Shown here: positions 26,001 to 32,634 of the stretch, one piece after another
How the letters are laid out: each line of letters starts with the position of its first letter
How positions within the stretch are numbered: position 1 is the stretch's first letter
Assembly (NCBI GenBank): GCA_902785065.1
Contig: CACZXH010000034.1
Coordinates: 1 to 32,634 of the forward strand
Reading direction: 5' to 3'
Origin: an uncultured Bacteroidia bacterium
GTDB taxonomy: Bacteria; Bacteroidota; Bacteroidia; Bacteroidales; UBA932
Length of the DNA stretch: 32,634 nucleotides
Made by a program: the position numbers and the translations under genes
The notes under the pieces: model-generated
Database searches by the model: none
What the model was told of the DNA's origin: nothing
The model's input: only the letters and a program-made list of their open reading frames with translations

Positions 26001-26495
26001 CTACCGCCGATTCAGTTCGAAGACCTCCATGTCATGGATTTTTCCGCTATCAATGTGAAAGCGGAGAGCGGTCCGGAAAGCGTGCCAGCCCTGGTTCCCG
26101 CAAGCTCCGGGATTGATATACAGGACGTTTTCGGACTTATCATCCATAACCTTCAGGATATGGGAATGCCCACAGACAAAGATATCGGGCCGATACCGCC
26201 GGATGAGCGCCCGGGCCTCGGGATAATAGTGGCCGGGCGACCCGCCGATGTGGGTCATCAGCACCTTCAAGCCCTCACATTCCCAGCAACGGTACAGCGG
26301 ACAATGGTCCAGCAGCCGCCGGTCGTCGCAGTTTCCGATGACACCAGTCAGCGGCTTGAAGGCGGCGATCTCCGTCTCCAGGTCCAGCCCGCCCCCGAAG
26401 TCCCCGGCGTGCCAGATCTCGTCGACATCCTTCAGGAACTCCTTGAACTCCGGCGAAAACACCCCGTGCGTATCCGATATGAGTCCGATGTACAT
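26001..26495 (-). CDS. YfcE/MJ0936-type metallophosphoesterase
   Basis: A 164-residue calcineurin-like phosphodiesterase. The two-metal ligands are all visible: D8 and H10 in SDTHG, D32 in HAGDFGG, N55 in GNCDDR, His in MTHIGG, and CGHSHI near residue 110. Length fits the YfcE family. These enzymes hydrolyse phosphodiesters in vitro, with uncertain natural substrate. It starts 9 bases after rsmE ends and is the last gene of the mutL-to-YfcE operon. Confidence 0.9.
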   Translation of the reverse strand: MYIGLISDTHGVFSPEFKEFLKDVDEIWHAGDFGGGLDLETEIAAFKPLTGVIGNCDDRRLLDHCPLYRCWECEGLKVLMTHIGGSPGHYYPEARALIRRYRPDIFVCGHSHILKVMDDKSENVLYINPGACGNQGWHAFRTALRFHIDSGKIHDMEVFELNRR

Positions 26496-26504
26496 GGAAC
26501 AGCA

Positions 26505-27287
26505 CTATTCGAAGTGCAGATAGACCGCCGTGGCCGCAAGGACCGCGGCGGTTTCCGTCCGGAGGCGCGAAGCACCGAGGTGGACGGGGATGTAGCCGTG
26601 CTCCACGGCCAGGCGTGCCTCTTCCGGGGAGAAATCCCCTTCCGGGCCGATCAGGATGGTAATGTCCTTCCCTTCGTAGGCTTTCAAAGCTTCCTGAATG
26701 GAAATGCGCTTGGTGTCGCCTTCGAAGCAGTAGGCGATGAGTTTGAGAGATTTCTCGACTCCGCCCTCCGGGCTCCGCTCGAAATGACAAGGTGTACTGT
26801 CATTTCGACCGAGCGAAGCGAGTGGAGAAATCTGTATGAAATCCTTGACGGAAACCGGCTCCGCGATTTCGGGGATGCGGGCCTTGAGGGATTGTTTGGT
26901 GGCGGAGAGGGCGATGCGGAGGGCGCGGTCTGTCTTATAGACCTTTCGCTCGGATCGCTCGCCGATGGTAGGCACGATGCGGTCCACACCCACCTCCGTG
27001 GCCTTTTCTACAAACCACTCGAAACGGTCGTTGTTCTTCGTGGGGCAGCATGCGACGGTGAGCCGGTAGGGGTGGCCGCCCCAGCCGGGGAAGGCCTCGA
27101 GCACCTCGGCCTCGGCCCCCTTGGGATTGTCATCGACCAGCCTGCAGCGGTACATCGTCCCGAGGCCGTCAATCACGTTGACCTCATCCCCGACACGGTG
27201 CCGTAGCACGCGGCAGCAGTGACCGGACTCGTCGGCGTCCAGCCGGCAGATGCGGCTGTCGGAGTCGTATGCGTAGAAGAGCTCCAT
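26505..27287 (-). CDS. rsmE: 16S rRNA (uracil1498-N3)-methyltransferase with repeat-encoded insert
   Basis: A 260-residue SPOUT-class methyltransferase modifying U1498 of 16S rRNA. The N-terminal PUA-like part (MELFYAYD, HCCRVLRHRVGDEVNVIDG) and C-terminal knot (ILIGPEGDFSPEE, LGASRLRTETAAVLAA) are intact. Residues about 152-181 (QISPLASLGRNDS, TPCHFERSPEGGVEKSL) are not family sequence: they are the translation of an inverted pair of palindromic repeats at 26748-26833, inserted in frame between KDFI and KLIAYCFEG. This makes the protein longer than the usual 230-245 residues. The start at 27287 is chosen at MELFYAYD; the open frame extends to 27554 through a repeat and the end of the upstream gene. 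Confidence 0.93.
   Translation of the reverse strand: MELFYAYDSDSRICRLDADESGHCCRVLRHRVGDEVNVIDGLGTMYRCRLVDDNPKGAEAEVLEAFPGWGGHPYRLTVACCPTKNNDRFEWFVEKATEVGVDRIVPTIGERSERKVYKTDRALRIALSATKQSLKARIPEIAEPVSVKDFIQISPLASLGRNDSTPCHFERSPEGGVEKSLKLIAYCFEGDTKRISIQEALKAYEGKDITILIGPEGDFSPEEARLAVEHGYIPVHLGASRLRTETAAVLAATAVYLHFE
26748..26833. repeat. Head-to-head pair of palindromic repeats inside rsmE
   Basis: The first unit, 26748-26789, is AGATTTCTCGACTCC, a CCGGG-rich centre, then CGCTCGAAATGACA. The second, 26798-26833, is inverted: TGTCATTTCGACC ... GGAGAAATCT. Together 86 bases, read through in frame by rsmE. Confidence 0.9.
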
Positions 27288-27291
27288 AAAT

Positions 27292-27340
27292 AGATTTCTC
27301 GACTTCGCTCGAAATGACAAGGACTTCGCTCGAAATGACA
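27292..27340. repeat. Palindromic repeat between tsaC and rsmE
   Basis: A full unit (27292-27319) plus a partial unit GACTTCGCTCGAAATGACA (27322-27340), followed by AGGAACTAC, which contains the stop codon of the upstream gene. Layout is almost identical to 4387-4445. Confidence 0.85.
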
Positions 27341-27345
27341 AGGAA

Positions 27346-27948
27346 CTACATTCTGATAATCTCGACCTCGCCGTCCAGGCCGACCTTGATGATCTGGGAG
27401 GCCTTGCCGGTGGAGTCGGTGTCGATGGAGGGCGGGACGACGAAATCGACGGCGTCCCTGATCTCCTGCGGGATTTCGCTGAAGCGGGCGGGCGTAGGCT
27501 CGCCGGAGATGTTCGCGGATGTGGACACGACCGGCCGGCCGAGCTTGAACGCAAGGTCGCGGCAGAAATCGAACAGCGGGATGCGCATGCCCACGGAACC
27601 GTCCTCCGCGACGGCGTTCCAGGCGAGGTGCCAACGGTCGCCGGGCTCCCCCTCCACGCCGGCTTGCGCGTCAGGATAAATGATCGTCATCGGCTTGTCA
27701 TTGACCTCCACGAGGTCCACCGCCATGGACGGAACCTGCCGCACGTATTTCGCGACCATATCCAGGTCGGAGGCGAGGAGGACCAGCGACTTGGCCTCGC
27801 TCCGCCGCTTGATGGCATAGATCTTCGCCACGGCTTCGGGGTTCGTGGCGTCGCAGCCCAGGCCCCAGACGGTGTCGGTGGGATACAGGATCGTGCCGCC
27901 GGCCCGGAGGGTCTTCAGGGCCTCGGCAAGGACTTCATCGCGTTTCAT
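27346..27948 (-). CDS. L-threonylcarbamoyladenylate synthase (Sua5/YrdC/TsaC)
   Basis: A 200-residue YrdC-domain enzyme making threonylcarbamoyl-AMP, the first step of the tRNA modification t6A. The substrate-binding core is GGTILYPTDTVWGLGCDA (about residues 13-30), then KIYAIKRRSEAKSLVLL with the KxR...K residues, and GSVGMRIP and STSANISGEPTP downstream. There is no C-terminal Sua5 domain, so it is the short TsaC-like form. I choose ATG 27948 (MKRDEV); ATG 27960 would add four residues. Both overlap the upstream EEP gene. The stop TAG lies at the edge of the repeat at 27292-27340. Confidence 0.92.
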   Translation of the reverse strand: MKRDEVLAEALKTLRAGGTILYPTDTVWGLGCDATNPEAVAKIYAIKRRSEAKSLVLLASDLDMVAKYVRQVPSMAVDLVEVNDKPMTIIYPDAQAGVEGEPGDRWHLAWNAVAEDGSVGMRIPLFDFCRDLAFKLGRPVVSTSANISGEPTPARFSEIPQEIRDAVDFVVPPSIDTDSTGKASQIIKVGLDGEVEIIRM

Positions 27949-29014
27949 AGTACGTGGCAATGACGGGATAATGGTCGGAATACTTGACTTTCGGGACCTC
28001 GTAGCTGACGGCGTGGAGGTCGCGCGGGTAGAGGATATAGTCGATCCGCAGGAGCGGCCACAGGTGCCGGAAGGTGGCGCCGAAGCCCTTGCCGGCCTGG
28101 ACGAACGAGTCCTTGCGGCCGCGGGAGAGGCGGTACACCGTATAGGAGAGCGGATTGTCGTTGAAATCGCCCAGGACCACCGAGCGGACGGGGCATTCGT
28201 CCACGTCCTTCATCACCTCCTCCACCTGCCGGGGCCGCTGCGTGATGGAGCGGCGCATCTTCCGGCCGGTATCCTCCACCATCTCGTCGGTATGTCGGCC
28301 GATGGACTTCACCAGGCCGGACAGGGAAATGTTGTAGCTCTCGAAATGGCAGTTGTAGAAGCGCAGGACCGTGGAGTCCAGCTGGATGTCGGTATGCAGG
28401 GCCAGGTTCGTGGACTTCTCGAAGTCCAGTTTGCCCTTGTACAGGACAGGGAGGCGGGACAGCGTGACGTTCCCCGCGTGGCCGCTCTCCCCCGTGAGCA
28501 CATAATATTCAGCGTGATAGCCCGGGAAACGGTCCCGGAACCAAGCGTCCATGTTCAGGGTATTCGGGAGGTGGAACTCCTGCAGGCAGATGACATCCGC
28601 ATCCAGGCGGCGCAGATAGGCGGCGATGGAATCGGCCAGGACCAGGCGCTTGTCTCCCATGTTCCCGTGCACAAACAGTCCCACGTTGTAGGAAACGACC
28701 TTGAGCGTGGGTTCCCGTTCCGGTTCGGGGGCCTTGTACTGGTAATACTTTCCGAGGAGGAAAATCGCCGGCAGGAGCATCACCAGCAGGAAGCCGGTCA
28801 TCCGGGAGCGCCGGAAGAGGGCCCAGATAAAGAGCAGTACCGTCAGGACCAGCACCGGGATGAACAGGAGGCCGAAGATGGTGAAGAACCAGGCCTTCGC
28901 GGGGTTCACGAGCACGGACACGTAGCTCAGGGCCAGCAGGCCGCCGAGCGCCAATGAGACCGTCCCGAACGTAAGCCGGGAGAACCACCCGTGCCGTTTC
29001 TTTACCTCCGCCAT
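27935..29014 (-). CDS. Membrane-anchored endonuclease/exonuclease/phosphatase-family protein
   Basis: A 359-residue protein. Three N-terminal membrane helices (about residues 12-32, 38-65 and 72-88) are followed by an EEP hydrolase domain (about 100-359) with VVSYNVGLF, the metal ligand Glu in ICLQEFHLP, LGDFNDNP, the Asp in LRIDYIL and the terminal YSDHYPVI. All catalytic positions appear present. The domain is predicted to be extracytoplasmic if the third helix leads out. Such anchored EEP proteins are common in Bacteroidetes next to rhomboid genes; the substrate (phospholipid, nucleic acid or sugar phosphate) is unknown. It overlaps the rhomboid gene by 13 bases and the TsaC-like gene by 14. 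Confidence 0.88.
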   Translation of the reverse strand: MAEVKKRHGWFSRLTFGTVSLALGGLLALSYVSVLVNPAKAWFFTIFGLLFIPVLVLTVLLFIWALFRRSRMTGFLLVMLLPAIFLLGKYYQYKAPEPEREPTLKVVSYNVGLFVHGNMGDKRLVLADSIAAYLRRLDADVICLQEFHLPNTLNMDAWFRDRFPGYHAEYYVLTGESGHAGNVTLSRLPVLYKGKLDFEKSTNLALHTDIQLDSTVLRFYNCHFESYNISLSGLVKSIGRHTDEMVEDTGRKMRRSITQRPRQVEEVMKDVDECPVRSVVLGDFNDNPLSYTVYRLSRGRKDSFVQAGKGFGATFRHLWPLLRIDYILYPRDLHAVSYEVPKVKYSDHYPVIATYYETR

Positions 29015-29670
29015 AATTCGCCGCGTTTACGCCAGTACCAGACGAGCAGGAAGCCGAACAGGGCACCGCCCAAATGTGCGAAGTGAGCCACGCCCACCTG
29101 CGTGCCGGTAATGCCGGTCAGGAGTTCGATGCCGATGAAGATGGCCACCATCCATTTCGCGTCCAGGGTGACAGGCGGGAAGATGAGGGTCATCCGCGCC
29201 TCGGGATAAAGCATCGCAAAGGCGACGAGCACGCCGTAAATGGCGCCGGAGGCGCCCACCATCGGGGTGCGGAACAGGTCGATGACGTCCTGCGACAGGG
29301 CCGCGTCCGTCGATGCGAGGGCCTGGTGGACCTGCAGCCATTCCACGCCCGTGTGCAGGGCGGCGGCGCCGAGACCCGTGACGAAGTACAGGATGAGGAA
29401 TTTCTTCGTGCCCAGCGCCTGCTCCACCACCATGCCGAACATCACGAGGGTGTACATGTTGAAGAAGATGTGCCACCAGCCACCGTGCATGAACATGTGC
29501 GTGAGGGGCTGCCACCACCGGAAGAGCGGCGACGCCGGATAGAACATCGCGAAGGTCCCGATCATGAAGTTCTCGTTGATCAGCGTGGCCACGAACATGA
29601 TCACGTTGATGATGAGGAGGCTCCGGGTAACGGTCGGAATCCTTTCGAGGAAATTGCTTGGGAAGGCCAT
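29002..29670 (-). CDS. Rhomboid family intramembrane serine protease
   Basis: A 222-residue protein with six membrane helices. The catalytic Ser is in GASGAIYG (GxSG motif, near residue 147) and the partner His in VAHFAHLGGALFGF near 199. The first-loop WWQPLTHMFMHGGWWHIFFNM motif is typical of rhomboids. The family cleaves within the membrane; native substrates in Bacteroidetes are largely unknown. Its ATG shares a base with the TGA that would end mutL in the correct frame (29670-29672), confirming both ends. A long reading of the mutL frame that continues through this gene is the result of the mutL frameshift. Confidence 0.93.
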   Translation of the reverse strand: MAFPSNFLERIPTVTRSLLIINVIMFVATLINENFMIGTFAMFYPASPLFRWWQPLTHMFMHGGWWHIFFNMYTLVMFGMVVEQALGTKKFLILYFVTGLGAAALHTGVEWLQVHQALASTDAALSQDVIDLFRTPMVGASGAIYGVLVAFAMLYPEARMTLIFPPVTLDAKWMVAIFIGIELLTGITGTQVGVAHFAHLGGALFGFLLVWYWRKRGELWRR

Positions 29671-31402
29671 CAGAATCGTTTGTCGATTTCGTCCAGCGGC
29701 AGGATGCTGATGATCCGGCGGCCGGAGGAGGTGAATTCAGGGTTGGAAGAGGAAAGGAGGGCGTCCACCAGGCGCTGCCGCCGCCGGACGCGCCCAGGAC
29801 GGCGAATTTCTGCGCCAGGGACTGGATCATCGTCTCCGGCAGGGAGCCGTGGTCGTCGGCCAGGATGAGGGTGAGGTCGCCCACCATCGTATGGACCTTG
29901 CCAGCCTCGGTGCTGTAGCCCTCGGGGACGCCGTTCACGACGACGGTGTCCGTACCGAAGGCCTCGATGTCGAAGCCCAGGCGCTTCAAAAGGTCCGCGT
30001 TCGCGTCGAAGAGCAGCCGTCCTTCCACGCCCACATTGACCTGCACCGGGAACAGGGCGGTCTGGCTCACATGGGCCTCCTGGCCCAGCACCTTGAGGAA
30101 ACGGTCGAAGAGAATGCGCTCCCGGGCGCGGCGGACGTTGACGATCATCACGCCGGACGCGGACTGGGTGAATATGTACTTGCCCTGGACGACCAGGACC
30201 TGGGCCGTGGGCATGGTCCGGTCCTCGAAGAGCTTGCCGTAGTCCTCGTGCTTGTCGATGGTGTAGGACGGGCGCATCGGGGCGCTGGAAGAAGCGCCGC
30301 CGGAGTTCCCCACGGGCGAGAAGTCCCGGACGTCCAGATTACCGTCGCCGGCCGTGAAGGGATTATAGGTCGGGTCCACGCCGGCCGTGGGAATGCTCAC
30401 CGGGCGGTACTCGCCGAAGCGGGGGCCGATGACGGGCAGCTCCCGGGCCTCGGGATTGTCGAAGTCGATGTCCCCGCCGGCGCCGCCGCGGGCCGTGGCC
30501 TCGCGGACGCAGGCGTAGAGCGTCTGGAAGATGACGCTGTCCTCTTCGAACTTGATCTCCGTCTTGGTGGGGTGGATGTTCACGTCGATGGTGGAAGGAT
30601 CCACCTCCAGGAAGATGAAGGGACTGCGGAAATAACGGCCGTTGACGAAGAGAAACTGGTTACCCAGGGTCTTTTTCGCCGCCTCGGGCCGGCCCACGAA
30701 ACCGTGGATCCGTACCAGGGAGGTATCGGCCTGGATGTCCATGACCTCGCCCACGAGCTGCGGGCCCAGGAGGTCCGTCACGCGGAACTTGAGGGACTTG
30801 GCCTTCTTCAGGACATGGATGTCGCGGCCGTTGTGCGTGAGGGTGAAGGCGATTTCGGGCCGGGTGAGGGCCACGCGCTGGAACTCCTCCAGGATGTGGC
30901 GGAACTCCACGTTGTCAGACTTGAGGAACTTGCGGCGGGCGGGAATGTTGTAGAACAGGTTCCGGACGGCGAAGTTGGAGCCTTTGGGGGCGGCGACTTC
31001 ACGCGTGGAGAGGTGCTCGGAACCGGAGAGATGGACCTCCACGCCCACTTCGTCCTCCTCGCGGCGGGTCCGGAGGACCACATCGGCGACAGCGGCGATG
31101 GATGCGAGGGCTTCCCCGCGGAATCCGAAGGTGGTGATCTCCTGCAGGTCCTCGGCGGTGGCGATCTTGGAGGTGGCGTGGCGCTCGAAGCACAGCACGG
31201 CGTCGTCCGGTGACATGCCGCTGCCGTTGTCGATGACCTGGATGAGGGTGCGGCCGGCGTCGGTCACCGTCACGGAGACCTCATCGGCCCCCGCGTCCAC
31301 GGCGTTCTCCATGAGTTCCTTTACCACGGAAGCGGGCCGCTGGACGACCTCTCCCGCGGCGATCATGTCCGCGATGTTCCTGGGGAGTATCTTCAGTTCC
31401 AT
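29670..31402 (-). pseudogene. mutL: DNA mismatch repair protein MutL, frameshifted near the 3' end
   Basis: About 577 codons. The N-terminal GHKL ATPase is intact: IAAGEVVQRPASVVKELMENAVDAGA, DNGSGM, ATSKI and TFGFRGEALASI. The C-terminal domain ends normally only if the reading frame changes at about 29775-29800, within a GGCGGCGGC tract: before it the frame gives SLAQKFAVLGASGG, after it another frame gives QRLVDALLSSSNPEFTSSGRRIIS...LDEIDKRF and stops at 29670. That end is typical of MutL and joins the rhomboid start in TGATG. Relative to Bacteroides MutL about four residues are also missing there. The expected DQHxxHERI motif reads NVRRARERI near residue 422. Either a sequencing error, decay, or a divergent MutL. 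Confidence 0.85.
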
Positions 31403-31717
31403 CTAGACGCCGAGCAAGCCGTAAATCTTGGTGACATAGATCAGTACGAGGGCGATCAGCAGCAGGGTGATGATGCCGATGATGGCCTGCGTGCGGGAGG
31501 CGGTGGAGCGGGTGCGCTTGTAGTTGCCGTCGCGCCAGGCGCCGCGGATGCTGCTGCCCGGAACGTACTTCCCTTCCTCCTTGGCTTTCTCGTTGGTGCC
31601 GTCCACGTCACCGAACATGCGGCGGCGCTCCTCCTCTTCGGGATCGTAGTAACGGGGCTTGTAGTTGAACACCCGGTGCTCCTGGTTTCCGAAGAAACCG
31701 AAATTGAAAACTGCCAT
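31403..31717 (-). CDS. Small conserved membrane protein upstream of mutL
   Basis: A 104-residue protein with an aromatic, basic/acidic N-terminal half (FNYKPRYYDPEEEERRRMFG) and one C-terminal membrane helix (about residues 80-100, IIGIITLLLIALVLIYV). Small proteins with the FNYKPRYYD(P/E) opening are commonly found immediately upstream of mutL in Bacteroidetes, so this is a conserved context gene without known function. Its TAG stop directly abuts the mutL ATG. First gene of the operon, with a TACATTTG promoter element 26 bases upstream. Confidence 0.85.
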   Translation of the reverse strand: MAVFNFGFFGNQEHRVFNYKPRYYDPEEEERRRMFGDVDGTNEKAKEEGKYVPGSSIRGAWRDGNYKRTRSTASRTQAIIGIITLLLIALVLIYVTKIYGLLGV

Positions 31718-31743
31718 GGCCGCTTCGTTTTAGTCTTAACTTA

Positions 31744-31751
31744 CAAATGTA
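31744..31751 (-). promoter_or_regulatory. TAnnTTTG -7 element of the mutL operon
   Basis: TACATTTG on the minus strand, 26 bases before the ATG at 31717, and 13 bases from the divergent ispF -7 element. Confidence 0.65.
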
Positions 31752-31764
31752 GCATTTTTTTCGT

Positions 31765-31772
31765 TACCTTTG
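31765..31772 (+). promoter_or_regulatory. TAnnTTTG -7 element for ispF, leaderless arrangement
   Basis: TACCTTTG followed by TGGTC and then the ispF ATG at 31778. Initiation is expected at or very near the start codon. Confidence 0.65.
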
Positions 31773-31777
31773 TGGTC

Positions 31778-32257
31778 ATGGAACTCAGAATCGGAAACGG
31801 ATACGACGTGCACGCCCTCGAAGAAGGGCTGCCCATGTGGCTGGGCGGGGTGAACATTCCCTCGGCCATCGGTTTCGTGGCACACTCGGACGGAGACGTC
31901 GCCATCCACGCGCTCTGCGACGCCATTCTCGGGGCGCTGGCCCTCGGCGACATCGGCCATCTCTTCCCCGACACATCCGACGAATGGAGAGGCATCGACA
32001 GCAAGATCCTGCTTGCGAAAGTCGTCGCCCTCATCGGCGAACGCGGCTGGCGCGTGGGCAATGCCGACATCACCATCGCCCTGCAGCTTCCCAAGCTCGC
32101 ACCGCACATTTTGACCATGCGCGAAACCCTCGCCCGCGTGATGGGCGTTCCCGTCGACGCGGTCTCCGTGAAGGCCACCACCACCGAGCGCCTGGGCTTT
32201 GTGGGCCGGGGCGAAGGCTGCGAAGTGTGGGCTTCCGTCACCGTGATTAAACCTTGA
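31778..32257 (+). CDS. ispF: 2-C-methyl-D-erythritol 2,4-cyclodiphosphate synthase
   Basis: A 159-residue enzyme of the non-mevalonate isoprenoid pathway, forming the cyclic diphosphate from the CDP-methylerythritol phosphate. Metal ligands are D10 and H12 in GNGYDVH and H44 in AHSDGDVAIHALCDAILGA. The signature GDIGHLFPDTSDEW and the C-terminal KATTTERLGFVGRGEG are present. Length matches the family (about 160). The start at 31778 is set by the MELRIG opening; an open frame from 31676 crosses the divergent promoter. A bidirectional-looking terminator follows at 32278. Confidence 0.96.
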   Translation: MELRIGNGYDVHALEEGLPMWLGGVNIPSAIGFVAHSDGDVAIHALCDAILGALALGDIGHLFPDTSDEWRGIDSKILLAKVVALIGERGWRVGNADITIALQLPKLAPHILTMRETLARVMGVPVDAVSVKATTTERLGFVGRGEGCEVWASVTVIKP

Positions 32258-32277
32258 CGGCCGCTTCGTGTCAAAAG

Positions 32278-32308
32278 AACTGTCTGCAAATTCAAGAGAC
32301 AGTTTTTT
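32278..32308 (+). terminator. Rho-independent terminator after ispF
   Basis: Stem AACTGTCT / AGACAGTT with an 11-base loop, followed by TTTT; flanking AAAAG upstream could extend pairing with the T-run. Confidence 0.8.
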
Positions 32309-32320
32309 ATGTTATCTGAT

Positions 32321-32634
32321 ATGAAAGCTTTACGAATCCTTGCAGCGGCAGCGGGAGTGCTGTGCGCTGTTTCCCTGTTTGCGCAGGAAGGAAGGCCGGA
32401 GCGCGGCGGCCGTGGCGGCCGCGGCGGTCGCGGTGATTTCCCCGAGCCCGTGTCCGACAGTGTCTGGGTGATCCAGCGTACCCAGGAAATGGTGGAGAAG
32501 TACACCCTGACCCCCGAGCAGGAGGCCCAGGTGCGCGAACTCAACGTCAAGTATGCCCAGCAGCTGAACTTCCGTCCCGGCAACATGTTCGGCGGTGAGA
32601 ACGGCGAACGTCCCGACTTCCGCTCCATGAGCGA
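32321..32634 (+). CDS. Secreted Arg/Gly-rich LTPEQ (Spy-like) protein, 3' end outside the window
   Basis: The first 104 codons of a gene that runs off the edge. The signal peptide is MKALRILAAAAGVLCAVSLFAQ (cleavage after FAQ). A Gly/Arg repeat follows (RGGRGGRGGRG), then a helical segment with the motif TLTPEQEAQVRELN, found in Spy/CpxP-like and DUF4890-type periplasmic proteins of Bacteroidetes. These are thought to be envelope-stress or chaperone-like proteins. An in-frame ATG at 32309 would add four residues but lies in the terminator T-run region, so 32321 is preferred. Confidence 0.75.
   Translation, partial: MKALRILAAAAGVLCAVSLFAQEGRPERGGRGGRGGRGDFPEPVSDSVWVIQRTQEMVEKYTLTPEQEAQVRELNVKYAQQLNFRPGNMFGGENGERPDFRSMS

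Noticed and set aside
27288-27554. N-terminal extension of RsmE by 89 residues
   Set aside because: It is the out-of-frame translation of the end of the tsaC-like gene plus the repeat at 27292-27340; the family begins at MELFYAYD.
29027-29670. MutL-rhomboid fusion protein of 791 residues
   Set aside because: The last 200 residues are the rhomboid gene read in the wrong frame (Pro/Arg/His-rich). The true MutL end is found in another frame and joins the rhomboid start.

Overview
The window is a GC-rich stretch of a Bacteroidota chromosome, most likely order Bacteroidales. The evidence is the Bacteroidetes-type promoter -7 element TAnnTTTG in front of most transcription units, a SusC/SusD pair, the Bacteroidetes ATP synthase gene order (D-C-B-E-F-H-A-G with a signal-peptide-bearing subunit a), and LytTR-type two-component genes. 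Genus cannot be fixed from sequence alone; an uncultured gut lineage near Rikenellaceae is a guess. No rRNA, tRNA, CRISPR array, prophage or insertion sequence was seen.

Layout. 1-3487 (+): an envelope-type operon with a coiled-coil membrane protein, HemW, and four small tightly overlapping genes (YtxH protein, holin-X-like protein, two unknowns). 3500-10316 (-): the complete F1Fo ATP synthase operon atpDCBEFHAG. 10354-12233 (-): galE and a secreted PHB-depolymerase-type esterase, divergent from dacB (12286-13752, +). 13757-15519 (-): a LytTR response regulator and its histidine kinase, whose 5' end is cut at an abrupt junction with the 3' end of an outer-membrane protein gene. 15758-15895 (-): a small gene broken by an in-frame stop. 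16105-21007 (+): a SusC/SusD pair ending at a strong terminator. 21082-22650 (-): a ComEC-like metallo-beta-lactamase-fold protein, divergent from a YhcC-type radical SAM gene. 23606-25653 (-): radA and a membrane-anchored peptide deformylase. 25718-25873 (-): a 51-residue lipoprotein. 26001-31717 (-): an operon of a small membrane protein, mutL (frameshifted), rhomboid protease, membrane-anchored EEP hydrolase, threonylcarbamoyl-AMP synthase, rsmE and a YfcE phosphodiesterase. 31778-32257 (+): ispF. 32321-end (+): start of a secreted LTPEQ protein.

The least ordinary feature is a set of short palindromic repeats of at least two sequence types. They sit in ATP synthase gene junctions and before rsmE, several times supplying the stop codon of the upstream or downstream gene. 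They also lie inside coding sequence, in frame, in rsmE (about 30 extra residues), atpG (about 16) and atpB (about 36, just after the signal peptide). This resembles in principle the protein-coding palindromic elements known from Rickettsia. A second theme is paired divergent TAnnTTTG promoters in which the plus-strand gene starts only 4-5 bases after the -7 element, predicting leaderless mRNAs. Damaged genes (mutL, the histidine kinase, the outer-membrane fragment, the small gene at 15758) are either real decay or assembly/sequencing artefacts; this cannot be decided from the window.
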